A stretch of 64,000 nt of DNA from Pseudomonas sp. UBA4194. Its GTDB lineage: Bacteria > Pseudomonadota > Gammaproteobacteria > Pseudomonadales > Pseudomonadaceae. The notes under the pieces were generated by a model. The model did no database searches. It was not told where the DNA came from and worked only from the letters and a program-made list of their open reading frames with translations. The DNA is taken from assembly GCF_002379585.1 (NCBI RefSeq), contig NZ_DFUE01000043.1:25982-89981 (forward strand). The letters run 5' to 3'. Every line of letters starts with the position of its first letter. The stretch's first letter is position 1. The position numbers and the translations under genes were made by a program. This document shows positions 50,202-58,685 of this stretch, in pieces.

Positions 50202-51206
50202 TCAATAGTCAGCTTTGCCCGGGGTGGATCGCGTCGGCACCGGGATGGAATGATCACGCCCCAGCCCCGACACCGGCATGTTCGGTGTCTCGTCGACGTT
50301 ATCGGGGTCGGTCTTGTCGATCACAGGGCCGGTTTCATCGGGATCCTTGCCGCCCTTTTCCTTGCCTTCGGCCGACATGTGCTCGATCACGGCGTTCATT
50401 TCCGCGCCCAGCAGCAGCACGGCCGAGGAAATGTAGAAGTAGAGCAGCAAGACGATGATCGCGCCGATACTGCCATACATGGCGTTGTAGTCGGCGAAGG
50501 TTTTCACGTAATAGGCAAAGCCCAGCGAAGCCACGATCCATACCACGACGGCGAGCATGGAGCCGGGCGTGATGAAGCGAAATTCCTGCTTCACATCCGG
50601 CATCACGTAATAGATGACCGCGATGGCAATCATCAACAGGATGACGATCAAGGGCCAACGCAGGATGGTCCACAGGGTAACGATGAAATCTTCCATGCCA
50701 ATCTGCCCCGCCAGCCATTGCATGACTTGCGGACCTGTGACCATCAGCGCGGCCACCGCCAGCAGCATTACTGCAAGACCTATGGTGTAGAGGATCGACA
50801 GCGGAATGCGCTTCCAGGCCGGACGCTCTTCGACCACGTCGTAGGCGGCGTTCATCGCGCTCATGGTCAGCCGCACACCGGCCGAGGCCGTCCACAATGC
50901 CACTACGATACCAATGGACAACAGGCCGCCTTTGGACTGCTGAAGCTGGTCGATGACCGGGTTTACCTGCTCCAGTGCCTGGGGCGGCAGCACCAGCTCG
51001 GACTGCATGCGCATCCAGGAGAAAAAGTCAGGCAGGTGCAGAAAGCCGATCAGGGCAATCAGGAACAGCAGGAACGGGAACAACGAGAACAGCATCTGGT
51101 AGGCCAGAGCGGACGCGTAGGTCGACATCTCGTCATCGATGAATTCTTTGACGGTGCGGACCATGACCTTCATGAAAGGCAGATCACGCATGTGGGGAAA
51201 TATCAT
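50202..51206 (-). CDS. YihY/BrkB-type inner-membrane protein
   Basis: 334 residues with six membrane segments (first at 42-65, YASALAYQMLFSLFPFLLFLIALIGF, which is the family hallmark), then further segments to 270. A hydrophilic, acidic tail of about 60 residues follows (EGKEKGGKDPDETGPVIDKTDPDNVDETPNMP), ending in SIPVPTRSTPGKADY. Members are called YihY/virulence factor BrkB or (wrongly) ribonuclease BN. AAGGAG directly before 51206 sets the start. First gene of a two-gene operon with def. Confidence 0.9.
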   Translation of the reverse strand: MIFPHMRDLPFMKVMVRTVKEFIDDEMSTYASALAYQMLFSLFPFLLFLIALIGFLHLPDFFSWMRMQSELVLPPQALEQVNPVIDQLQQSKGGLLSIGIVVALWTASAGVRLTMSAMNAAYDVVEERPAWKRIPLSILYTIGLAVMLLAVAALMVTGPQVMQWLAGQIGMEDFIVTLWTILRWPLIVILLMIAIAVIYYVMPDVKQEFRFITPGSMLAVVVWIVASLGFAYYVKTFADYNAMYGSIGAIIVLLLYFYISSAVLLLGAEMNAVIEHMSAEGKEKGGKDPDETGPVIDKTDPDNVDETPNMPVSGLGRDHSIPVPTRSTPGKADY

Positions 51207-51386
51207 AGCGACTCCTTGCGCCACTGGACGTTCGGTAAACACCGGGTAATCACGGCGGGCGACTTTCTACAGCAAACCCATGCGAAATACGACAGTCAGT
51301 GTGTGTACTTCCTTGTCAGCCTGACAGCACAACGGCCACCCGAGGATGACCGTTGCGCTCGACAATCAGGCAGAAGCAACTCTACC

Positions 51387-51566
51387 TCAAGGCTTTTTTA
51401 CTGCATCCTTCACGTCGCCTTTGACTTGCTGGGCTTCGCCTTTTTTCTCTTGAACTACACCTTTGGCTTGCAGTTCGTCGTTGCCGGTCACTTTGCCGAC
51501 GCCTTGCTTGATGTTGCCGACAGCTTCGTTGGCCACGCCTTTGACTTTATCTTTTGTGCCACTCAT
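51387..51566 (-). CDS. CsbD family general stress protein
   Basis: 59 residues, very Lys-rich and Ala/Gly-rich, reading MSGTKDKVKGVANEAVGNIK then QGVGKVTGNDELQAKGVVQEKKG and a Lys-rich end (KGDVKDAVKKP). This is the CsbD-like pattern: small, hydrophilic, four-helix proteins that accumulate in stress or stationary phase. AGGAG is nine bases before the ATG. Expect sigma-S-type control; I could not assign the promoter by eye. Confidence 0.92.
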   Translation of the reverse strand: MSGTKDKVKGVANEAVGNIKQGVGKVTGNDELQAKGVVQEKKGEAQQVKGDVKDAVKKP

Positions 51567-51796
51567 GGTGTCTCTCCTGATCAGGAATTAGGTGTCTTGT
51601 TCCGACATAGAAATGGACTGGCAAGCAGGCCGCAGAGTTTCAATTTTATTTTCGGCGGGGGTGGGCTGCGGTGATTGCGGACCGGGCCGCCTGTCAGTGC
51701 AAATTCACGGCAAGCCTTTATGTTCGATGGTTTTACCCGCAGAATGCCGGTCGGATTCGGCCAGCGCGCCGGAGCGTCATACCTGTAGGAACCGTC

Positions 51797-52177
51797 ATGA
51801 AACTCGACAAACCCCTGGCCATTGCCCGCCGCAACAAAGAACTGGGCGGCGCAGTGCTCGGCGTCAACAACTGCCAGTTCACCCTGCTCGATGCCAGACG
51901 CAACATCTGGTGGTTCGATATCCCTGTCAGCCGTCTGCAGATCGGGCAGTACGAATGGATTCACCTGCTGCTGCACACCCCTGACAGCGATGAACTGTTG
52001 CATTTGAAAGTGCCGACGGCTTATTTGCGCGAGAACCTGGAGGGGCTGGTGGTCCGCAATGCCGGCAAGCGCAAGTCCACGGTCAGCCTGGAGCTGAGCG
52101 CGGACAAGGATTCACTGCTCAAGGATGTGCGGCCGGCGGGGAGCGGTGTGAGCTTTGTGCAGTTTTTGCAGAAGTAA
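51797..52177 (+). CDS. Conserved hypothetical protein, 126 aa
   Basis: 126 residues with AGGAA before the ATG. Opens with MKLDKPLAIARRNKELGGAVLG and VNNCQFTLLDARRNIWWFDIPV, a beta-rich pattern, and ends with GVSFVQFLQK. No signal peptide, membrane segment or catalytic motif. I do not recognise the family. It is divergent from the CsbD gene and converges on the CvfB gene; a regulatory small-protein role cannot be excluded. Confidence 0.75.
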   Translation: MKLDKPLAIARRNKELGGAVLGVNNCQFTLLDARRNIWWFDIPVSRLQIGQYEWIHLLLHTPDSDELLHLKVPTAYLRENLEGLVVRNAGKRKSTVSLELSADKDSLLKDVRPAGSGVSFVQFLQK

Positions 52178-52253
52178 GGAGAGCGGGTCGAGCCTGGGGG
52201 GACGGAGGTGAAGGGTGCCCTTCCCCCCCCATCCCATGGATACTTCTACCCGA

Positions 52254-53090
52254 TCAAACCAACTCGATCCGATCGCTGTGGATCACGATCTGCCCTTCCT
52301 TGTACAAGGCGCCGATGGCCTTCTTGAAGTTACCCTTGCTCACCCCGAACAGATCACTGATCACCTGAGGGTCGCTCTTGTCGCTCACTGCCAGCGTGCC
52401 CTGGTTGGCGCGCAGCTTGTCCAGAATCTGCGCGTTCAGGCTGCTGGCCAGTTGCGCGCCAATGGGCTGCAAGCTCAAGGCAATCTTGCCATCGCTGCGC
52501 AACTCCTTGATGAAGCCCTTTTCCTGCTTGCCCGAGCGTAGAAACTTGAACACTTCGTTCTTGTGGATCAGGCCCCAATGGCTGTTGTTGATGATGGCCT
52601 TGAAACCCATGTCGGTTTCCTCGGCCACCAGGAGGTCAACTTGCTGGCCCACTTCGTACTTGGCGGGCAGCTTGTCCAGATAACGGTCCAGGCGCGCGGT
52701 GGCGGTGATGCGCCGGGTGCGCTTGTCCAGATAGACATGCACCACACAGTACTCGCCGGCCTTAAGCTGCCGCTTCTCTTCGGAGTACGGCAGCAGCAGG
52801 TCCTTGGGCAGGCCCCAGTCGAGGAATACCCCGATACTGTTGACTTCGACAACCTTGAGGCTGGCAAACTCGCCGACCTGAACTTTCGGCTTCTCAGTAG
52901 TGGCCAACAACTTGTCTTCGCTGTCGAGATAAACGAAAACATTCAGCCAGTCTTCGTCCTCACTGGGAATATCCTTGGGAATATAGCGGTTAGGCAATAA
53001 GATTTCGCCGTCGGCACCACCATCCAGATAAAGACCGAAATCCGTATGTTTAACCACTTGCAGCGAGTTGTAGCGCCCGACTAGAGCCAT
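52254..53090 (-). CDS. CvfB/YitL-type S1 RNA-binding protein
   Basis: 278 residues with three S1-like OB domains (about 4-65, 70-130, 145-210; e.g. VGEFASLKVVEVNSIGVFLDWG, VGQQVDLLVAEETDMGFKAIINN) and a C-terminal winged helix (VISDLFGVSKGNFKKAIGALYKEGQIVIHSDRIEL). CvfB proteins bind RNA and influence virulence gene expression in Staphylococcus; the Pseudomonas copy is uncharacterised to my knowledge. No operon partner. Strong family match. Confidence 0.9.
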   Translation of the reverse strand: MALVGRYNSLQVVKHTDFGLYLDGGADGEILLPNRYIPKDIPSEDEDWLNVFVYLDSEDKLLATTEKPKVQVGEFASLKVVEVNSIGVFLDWGLPKDLLLPYSEEKRQLKAGEYCVVHVYLDKRTRRITATARLDRYLDKLPAKYEVGQQVDLLVAEETDMGFKAIINNSHWGLIHKNEVFKFLRSGKQEKGFIKELRSDGKIALSLQPIGAQLASSLNAQILDKLRANQGTLAVSDKSDPQVISDLFGVSKGNFKKAIGALYKEGQIVIHSDRIELV

Positions 53091-53427
53091 TTCAAGAATT
53101 CCTCATTACGTGATCGATATTCTACCCGAGAACCGGTGTTCACGCTGCGCCGCCTCGTTTGCGCGCAATGGGCTTGCACGCCGCGATTCTCAGCAGGCGC
53201 GAGCCGGGCGGCGCCTGCGACCTCGGCTGCCCCGGCGACGGGCTCGCAACGTTCCAAGCGGTCCGACGAGAGGTACCGGCTTCAGCAAAAACAGTCACTT
53301 ACATGAACAATTCGCGGAACAATCGGCAATTATCGCGACAGGCGAGAGTCTGGCGGGCGGTTATTTGTCCCCGAAAACTGCGCAATTCATGTACAATGCG
53401 TGGCCATAGAAATTTTGACACAGGTTA
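53091..53427. other. 337-base intergenic region, nothing recognised
   Basis: GC-rich spacer between the divergent CvfB gene and the small protein at 53428. Some in-frame stretches (53110-53409) have no credible ribosome site or codon use. The two divergent promoters should lie here; a TACAAT near 53392 is a weak -10 candidate for the 53428 gene, with no good -35. Confidence 0.55.
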
Positions 53428-53616
53428 ATGGCAGCCATGCGCGTTAAAGCATCCAACAGCAAAGTCAAGCCAGCCCCAGCCGTTGAAACCAGCGAATCGA
53501 TCAACGAGCAGATCGCTGCGTTCCTCAAATCCGGCGGCGAAATCCAGAAGATCGAAAAAGGTGTCAGCGGTCAGACGTTCACGCCGTCCAAGCACATCAG
53601 CCTGGGCAAGAAGTAA
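53428..53616 (+). CDS. Small conserved protein with a SutA-like segment, 62 aa
   Basis: 62 residues (or 59 if the second ATG at 53437 is used). Basic N-terminus (RVKASNSKVKP), a short helix NEQIAAFLKSGGEIQKIEKGVSG and a disordered-looking C-terminus. The AFLKSGGEIQKIEKG stretch resembles the central helix of the RNA-polymerase-binding regulator SutA, but the flanks do not, so homology is uncertain. A highly basic, short, conserved protein of this form could bind nucleic acid or polymerase. A ribosome site (AGG) is present but with poor spacing to either ATG. Confidence 0.72.
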   Translation: MAAMRVKASNSKVKPAPAVETSESINEQIAAFLKSGGEIQKIEKGVSGQTFTPSKHISLGKK

Positions 53617-53773
53617 GCGACTCGCCCGGCCTGCGTGCCGGGCAAAACCTGCTCAACCCCCCTTCGCTTGAAGACCAGTTCCCCCGAATCGACGAACGGC
53701 GCCGCCAGGCGACCATTGAGCGGTATGCTTGCACCCGTCTAGATCGGGCCTTCTTGGTCCACTGGAGGTATGC

Positions 53774-54493
53774 ATGCTCAGACCCAGCCTGTTATTGATT
53801 GCCGGCATTCTGGTTCACCCCTCTACATATGCGCAGGTCATCCAGCGCGACATCGGCGACTTCAGCCTCAAGCTCGGCACCACCCCTTCGCGCAGCATGG
53901 CGGCCGGCCTGGTGCAGCCCAGCACGGGCACGTCGTTTCACGGTGGCCTGGACCTGACCCACGACAGCGGCCTGTATTTCGGCCAATGGTCGCCCAGTAT
54001 GGGACTCACGCCCACCAGCGAACTGGAGGTGGACTCGTACATGGGCTACAAGCACCCCTTCGACAATACGTTGGGTTACGAAGTGGGCGTCATCCAATAC
54101 AGTTATCCCGACCTCGATGTAGCCGACACCCATGCCTTCTATGCCGGACTGCGGGTGCTGGACCGCCGCTTTGGCGTGGCCTTCAACAACACCCCGGATG
54201 TTCAGAACAGCACGCTGTTCGCCGATCTGGGCGGTCTGCCCCTGCTGAACGTCGGTTTCACCATGAAGGTCAGCAACCACCAACTGAGCACCCCATTCAC
54301 CATTGGTGAAGGCCAGGAGGTGCGCGGCTTCAACGACTGGTCGCTGCAGATGTCACGCCCCCTGGGTGGTTTCGATCTGAATTTCATCTACAGCGGTTCG
54401 GATCTCAGCGGCGCCAACTGCGCTGCGTACTCCGGCCAGAATGGCCAGTGTGACAGCATGTTCATGGTCAAGGCCGAACATACGTTTTTCTAG
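53774..54493 (+). CDS. TorF-like putative porin (Gcw_chp family)
   Basis: 239 residues with a signal peptide of about 19 residues (LLLIAGILVHPSTYA). The mature protein has about twelve amphipathic strands and ends in Phe (AEHTFF), as outer-membrane barrels do. The family pattern is SFHGGLDLTHDSGLYFGQWSPSM and LEVDSYMGYKHPF with GYEVGVIQYSYPD. Function unknown; small-molecule channel is the usual guess. GGAGG before the ATG at 53774 decides the start. Confidence 0.85.
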   Translation: MLRPSLLLIAGILVHPSTYAQVIQRDIGDFSLKLGTTPSRSMAAGLVQPSTGTSFHGGLDLTHDSGLYFGQWSPSMGLTPTSELEVDSYMGYKHPFDNTLGYEVGVIQYSYPDLDVADTHAFYAGLRVLDRRFGVAFNNTPDVQNSTLFADLGGLPLLNVGFTMKVSNHQLSTPFTIGEGQEVRGFNDWSLQMSRPLGGFDLNFIYSGSDLSGANCAAYSGQNGQCDSMFMVKAEHTFF

Positions 54494-54561
54494 CTCCCGC
54501 CTGAACCGCTCGCGCCCTGATGGCTCTATAACCACAAGAACGCCATCGCACGGACCGCCCA

Positions 54562-55437
54562 ATGACTTCCCTGCCCTTGCACTACCTGCGCCATTGGCTG
54601 CTGCTCATTTGCCTCTGCCTGGGTACCAGCGCCTGTACCCGCGTGGACCTGGCCTACCGCAACCTCGATGTGCTGATTCCCTGGTCGCTCAACGACTACC
54701 TGGATATGAATCGCGATCAGAAGAGTTGGTTCGATGATCGGCTCAGGGAGCATCTGAGCTGGCATTGCAGCACCCAACTGGCCAGCAATCTTGAGTGGCT
54801 GGACCGTGTCGAACAGATGGTCGCCACCCAACAGGTCACGCCCGCCACACTGGGCGAGCGCACCAGGGAAGCCAAGGAGGCCATCGCCGAGATCGCCACG
54901 CGGGTTACCCCATCTGCAGTAGAGCTGCTGCAAGGACTGGACGACAATCAGGTGCGCGCCATGCAGCAAGCCTTCGAAGAGGATGTCGCCAAGCGGCGCA
55001 AGGAATACGTCAACGTGCCGCTTGCCGAGCAGATCGACGACCGCGCCAAGCGTATGCAGAAACGCCTGGAGCCCTGGTTCGGTAAACTCAACAGCGCTCA
55101 GCAGCAACGGATTCGCAGCTGGTCACAGAGCCTGGGTGAGCAGAACAAGGATTGGATCGACAACCGCGAACACTGGCAAGCCCAGTTCATACGGGCACTC
55201 GATGAGCGTCGCTCCGCAGAATTCTCGCAACGAATCGCGCAACTGCTGCAACGCCGCGAGACCTTGTGGACCCCGCAGTACCAGGCTGCCTACGCCCGTA
55301 CCGAGCAGGCCGCTATCGACCTGATGGTGGGACTGGCCGCCGACAGTACGCCGGAACAACGCCAGCGTATCCAGGCAAAACTGACGGAGTTGCGCAGCGA
55401 CTTCAGCCGTCTGAAATGCCTGAAACAGCCCGGCTGA
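54562..55437 (+). CDS. DUF6279 family lipoprotein
   Basis: 291 residues. A lipoprotein signal with lipobox LGTSAC near residue 25 precedes a helical, charged domain (YRNLDVLIPWSLNDYLDMNRDQKSWFDDRLREHLSWHCSTQL). Many Gln/Arg/Glu-rich helices follow (EKLEPWF, QIDDRAKRMQKRLEPWFGKL). The family is found in gamma-proteobacteria; function unknown. Position between a porin and an MBL gene gives no functional cue. Confidence 0.85.
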   Translation: MTSLPLHYLRHWLLLICLCLGTSACTRVDLAYRNLDVLIPWSLNDYLDMNRDQKSWFDDRLREHLSWHCSTQLASNLEWLDRVEQMVATQQVTPATLGERTREAKEAIAEIATRVTPSAVELLQGLDDNQVRAMQQAFEEDVAKRRKEYVNVPLAEQIDDRAKRMQKRLEPWFGKLNSAQQQRIRSWSQSLGEQNKDWIDNREHWQAQFIRALDERRSAEFSQRIAQLLQRRETLWTPQYQAAYARTEQAAIDLMVGLAADSTPEQRQRIQAKLTELRSDFSRLKCLKQPG

Positions 55438-55512
55438 CCCTCAGGGCTTACATGAGCCGCGCCGACGCTTCACAATAGTGCGCCTCACTCTCGAACATGC
55501 CAGGTGGCTTCC

Positions 55513-56376
55513 ATGACTCCCCGCATCCAGGCGTTCTTCGACGACGCATCGTCCACCTTCAGCTACGTGGTGTACGAGCAAGCCGGCGGCCCGTGCGCCA
55601 TTATCGATTCGGTGCTGGACTTCGATCCGAAATCCGGTCGCACCGGCACCACGCATGCCGAGCGGATCAAGACGTTCGTGCAATCGCACGACCTGCAGGT
55701 GCAATGGCTACTGGAAACCCATGCCCACGCCGATCACCTGTCCGCCGCGCCTTGGCTGAGAAGTCAACTGGGTGGCCGCATCGCGATTGGCGAAGGTATT
55801 CGTCAAGTGCAGAAGGTGTTCAAGGCCGTGTTCAATCTGGAGCCGAACTTTCGCCTCGACGGCTCGCAGTTCGACCACCTGTTCCAGGACGGCGAACCCT
55901 TCCAGATCGGCAACATCCCCGCCCGAGCATTGCACGTCCCTGGCCATACCCCGGCGGATATGGCCTTCGTCATTGGCGAGAACACCCTGTTTGTCGGCGA
56001 TACGCTGTTCATGCCGGATGTGGGCACTGCGCGCTGCGATTTCCCGGGTGGCGATGCGCATCAGTTGTATCGTTCGATCAGCCGCCTGCTGGCGTTTCCA
56101 CCTGATACCCAGCTGTACCTCTGTCACGACTACCCGCCCGAAGGTCGCCGCGAACAGCCTGATACCACGGTAGCCGAACAACGTCGCAGCAACATCCACG
56201 TGCGCGACGGCATCAGCGAAAACGAGTTCGTCGAAATGCGCACCACCCGCGACGCCACCTTGCCGATGCCCATGCTGCTGATGCCGGCGGTGCAGGTGAA
56301 CATCCGCGCCGGAGAGCTGCCCCCAGCGGAAGACAACGGTGTCCGGTATCTGAAGATCCCGCTGAACAGCCTGTGA
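55513..56376 (+). CDS. MBL-fold persulfide dioxygenase-like (ETHE1/Blh) hydrolase
   Basis: 287 residues. Zinc/iron site THAHADHLSAAPWLR near 70-84, GHTPADMAF near 142 and ETHE1-type FVGDTLFMPDVGTARCDFPGGDA near 160-182, LCHDYPP near 204. Persulfide dioxygenases convert glutathione persulfide to sulfite; the nearby glyoxalase II branch differs in this region. AGGTGG precedes the ATG at 55513; the GTG three codons earlier is less likely. The rest of a sulfide pathway is not in the window. Confidence 0.85.
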   Translation: MTPRIQAFFDDASSTFSYVVYEQAGGPCAIIDSVLDFDPKSGRTGTTHAERIKTFVQSHDLQVQWLLETHAHADHLSAAPWLRSQLGGRIAIGEGIRQVQKVFKAVFNLEPNFRLDGSQFDHLFQDGEPFQIGNIPARALHVPGHTPADMAFVIGENTLFVGDTLFMPDVGTARCDFPGGDAHQLYRSISRLLAFPPDTQLYLCHDYPPEGRREQPDTTVAEQRRSNIHVRDGISENEFVEMRTTRDATLPMPMLLMPAVQVNIRAGELPPAEDNGVRYLKIPLNSL

Positions 56377-56410
56377 CTGGACGCTGGGGCAGACCCAGGT
56401 CACCCAGCGT

Positions 56411-56656
56411 TCAGGAATGCGCCTGCATGTAGTGCCGCAACAGCTGGTTGATACGCGTCTGGTAACCACTGCCCTGCGCCTTGAACCACTCCAGCACGTC
56501 GGAATCAAGGCGTATGGTCACCGCTTTCTTGGAGGGCAGACGTAGTTCGGCGGTGCGAAAAAACGCCTCGTCGAGCTCAGGAATCTCGGTGGTGTCGATC
56601 TCTTCGTCCGCCATCTCGGCCAGGCGCTGGAAATCGGTTTTCGATGGCTTGGGCAT
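56411..56656 (-). CDS. BrnA-family antitoxin
   Basis: 81 residues. C-terminal ribbon-helix-helix with KKAVTIRLDSDVLEWFKAQGSGYQTRINQLLRHYMQ, typical of BrnA, and an N-terminal toxin-binding part (KTDFQRLAEMADEEIDTTEIPELDEAFF). Binds and inhibits BrnT and represses the operon. The ATG at 56656 lies inside the brnT gene; that gene order (toxin first) is the normal brnTA arrangement. Confidence 0.9.
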   Translation of the reverse strand: MPKPSKTDFQRLAEMADEEIDTTEIPELDEAFFRTAELRLPSKKAVTIRLDSDVLEWFKAQGSGYQTRINQLLRHYMQAHS

Positions 56657-56912
56657 AGAGCCGCACCTCCTGTTTGGTGGCCTTGCGGGCCGAAATGATT
56701 CGAATGGTGTCACCGGCAGGCTCGGTATAGATGACCACGGCCACTGCGGCGGTCAGCCAGCCAATCGCTATCCAGCGTTCCTCGCCGTAGCAGTTACGCG
56801 GGTCAGGCCGGATAAACACGGGATGTGAAAACACAGCCGGAACATCGCTGAAATCAATCCCGTGCTTGCACCTGTTGATGTGGTTCTTGTGTGCATCCCA
56901 CTCAAATCGCAC
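56577..56912 (-). CDS. BrnT-family toxin (RelE-like fold) with C-terminal extension
   Basis: 111 residues from a GTG with AGGTGG five bases upstream. BrnT pattern: VRFEWDAHKNHINRCKHGIDFSDVPAVF near 1-28, GEERWIAIGW near 44 and IRIISARKATKQEVRLYAQ near 71-89. BrnT is a ribonuclease-like toxin of the RelE fold. The usual length is about 90; here some 20 basic residues (PGRDGGRRDRHH) extend past the normal end, overlapping brnA by 80 bases. Either a real extension or an effect of the overlap. Confidence 0.87.
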   Translation of the reverse strand: MRFEWDAHKNHINRCKHGIDFSDVPAVFSHPVFIRPDPRNCYGEERWIAIGWLTAAVAVVIYTEPAGDTIRIISARKATKQEVRLYAQAIENRFPAPGRDGGRRDRHHRDS

Positions 56913-56920
56913 ACGACCAC

Positions 56921-56939
56921 CTGTATTTACAGATGTACA
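56921..56939 (-). promoter_or_regulatory. Candidate BrnA operator
   Basis: CTGTATTTACAG (arms CTGTA/TACAG with two-base spacer) followed by TGTACA, just before the brnT ribosome site (9-27 bases upstream of the GTG). BrnA represses its own promoter through palindromic sites, so this is a reasonable operator; not verified. Confidence 0.45.
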
Positions 56940-57185
56940 TACACTACTCCTTCGAACTGGCTCCTTCCAGAACAAAGATGTAACACGACAAGGTGCGGCA
57001 AAACATGCAGGCACCTGTTGGCAAACGTAACTGCGCAGCAACGCTTTCGATCAAGCCACCGCGGCCGGCAAGGAAGCCTCTGAACAAAAATAATGCGGCG
57101 TACCCGTGCGTTTGCCTATGGACAGTAGTGCCCGCTCGGACCAATGATGGTTCGACAAAAACAACAAGCCAGTGGTCAGCCAGCC

Positions 57186-58685
57186 ATGAGTATCCTCTAC
57201 GATGAACGGGTCGACGGCGCCTTGCCGCGTGTCGACAAGGGCGCCCTGATCGCAGCGCTGCAGGCGCGGGCGCCGGATCTGACGGTGCTGCACAGCACCG
57301 AAGAGCTGCGCCCTTACGAATGCGATGGCCTCAGCGCCTACCGCACCACGCCGATGCTGGTGGCATTGCCCGAGCGCATCGAGCAGGTCGAGACGCTGCT
57401 CAAGCTGTGCCACGAGCGCAAGGTGCCGGTAGTGGCCCGCGGCGCCGGGACCGGGCTTTCGGGCGGCGCGCTGCCATTGGAGCAAGGCGTGCTGCTGGTA
57501 ATGGCGCGCTTCAAGCAGATCCTCGAGATCGACCCCGCCGGCCGCTGGGCCCGGGTACAGCCCGGCGTACGCAACCTCGCCATTTCCCAGGCGGCCGCGC
57601 CCCATGGGTTGTACTACGCCCCCGACCCCTCCTCACAGATTGCCTGCTCGATCGGTGGCAATGTGGCGGAGAATGCCGGCGGTGTTCACTGCCTCAAATA
57701 CGGGCTGACTGTGCACAACCTGCTCAAGGTCGAAATGCTCACCATCGAGGGCGAACGCCTGACTTTGGGCAGCGACGCGCTGGACTCTCCTGGCTTCGAC
57801 CTGCTGGCCCTGTTCACCGGCTCCGAGGGCATGCTCGGCATCATCACCGAAGTCACGGTCAAGTTACTGCCCAAACCACAGGTGGCCAAGGTCCTGCTGG
57901 CCAGTTTCGATTCAGTGGAAAAAGCAGGGCGGGCAGTGGCTGACATCATCGCCGCTGGCATCATTCCGGGTGGTTTGGAAATGATGGACAACCTGGCCAT
58001 TCGCGCCGCAGAAGACTTCATCCACGCAGGCTACCCCGTGGAGGCCGAAGCTATTCTGCTGTGCGAACTGGACGGCGTGGAAGCGGATGTCCATGACGAC
58101 TGCCAGCGAGTGCATCAGGTGCTCACCCAGGCAGGCGCCACCGAGGTGCGTCAGGCGCGGGACGAAGTCGAGCGCATGAAGTTCTGGGCTGGGCGCAAGA
58201 ATGCCTTCCCCGCCGTGGGTCGCTTGTCGCCGGATTACTACTGCATGGACGGCACCATTCCCCGCCGCGCGCTGGCGGGGGTGCTCAAGGGCATCACCGA
58301 ACTGTCCACAGAATATGGCTTGAGGGTGGCCAACGTATTCCATGCCGGCGACGGCAATATGCACCCCTTGATTCTGTTCGATGCCAATCGCGCAGGCGAG
58401 CTGGAGCGCGCGGAAATGCTGGGCGGCAAGATCCTAGAGTTGTGCGTGGCGGTGGGCGGCAGCATCACCGGCGAACACGGCGTGGGGCGGGAAAAGATCA
58501 ATCAGATGTGCGCCCAGTTCAACAGCGACGAGCTGACCCTGTTTCACGCGATCAAGGCGGCGTTCGATCCAGACCGTCTGCTCAACCCCGGCAAGAACAT
58601 TCCGACCCTGCAGCGATGCGCCGAGTTCGGCGCCATGCATATTCACCACGGGCAGTTGCCCTTCCCGGAACTGGAGCGCTTCTGA
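57186..58685 (+). CDS. glcD: Glycolate oxidase subunit GlcD (FAD-binding)
   Basis: 499 residues, full length. FAD-binding PCMH domain with VVARGAGTGLSGGALP near 79-94, SSQIACSIGGNVAENAGGVHCLKYG near 149-173, and the C-terminal FAD-linked oxidase half ending in RLLNPGKN. GlcD oxidises glycolate to glyoxylate with the GlcE and GlcF subunits at the membrane. First gene of the glc operon. The ATG at 57186 matches GlcD starts; the earlier in-frame ATG at 57144 adds a nonconserved segment. Confidence 0.96.
   Translation: MSILYDERVDGALPRVDKGALIAALQARAPDLTVLHSTEELRPYECDGLSAYRTTPMLVALPERIEQVETLLKLCHERKVPVVARGAGTGLSGGALPLEQGVLLVMARFKQILEIDPAGRWARVQPGVRNLAISQAAAPHGLYYAPDPSSQIACSIGGNVAENAGGVHCLKYGLTVHNLLKVEMLTIEGERLTLGSDALDSPGFDLLALFTGSEGMLGIITEVTVKLLPKPQVAKVLLASFDSVEKAGRAVADIIAAGIIPGGLEMMDNLAIRAAEDFIHAGYPVEAEAILLCELDGVEADVHDDCQRVHQVLTQAGATEVRQARDEVERMKFWAGRKNAFPAVGRLSPDYYCMDGTIPRRALAGVLKGITELSTEYGLRVANVFHAGDGNMHPLILFDANRAGELERAEMLGGKILELCVAVGGSITGEHGVGREKINQMCAQFNSDELTLFHAIKAAFDPDRLLNPGKNIPTLQRCAEFGAMHIHHGQLPFPELERF

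Noticed and set aside
53110..53409. A 99-codon frame in the spacer before the 62-residue protein.
   Set aside because: Arg-rich, no ribosome site, no recognisable motif; consistent with chance in GC-rich DNA.
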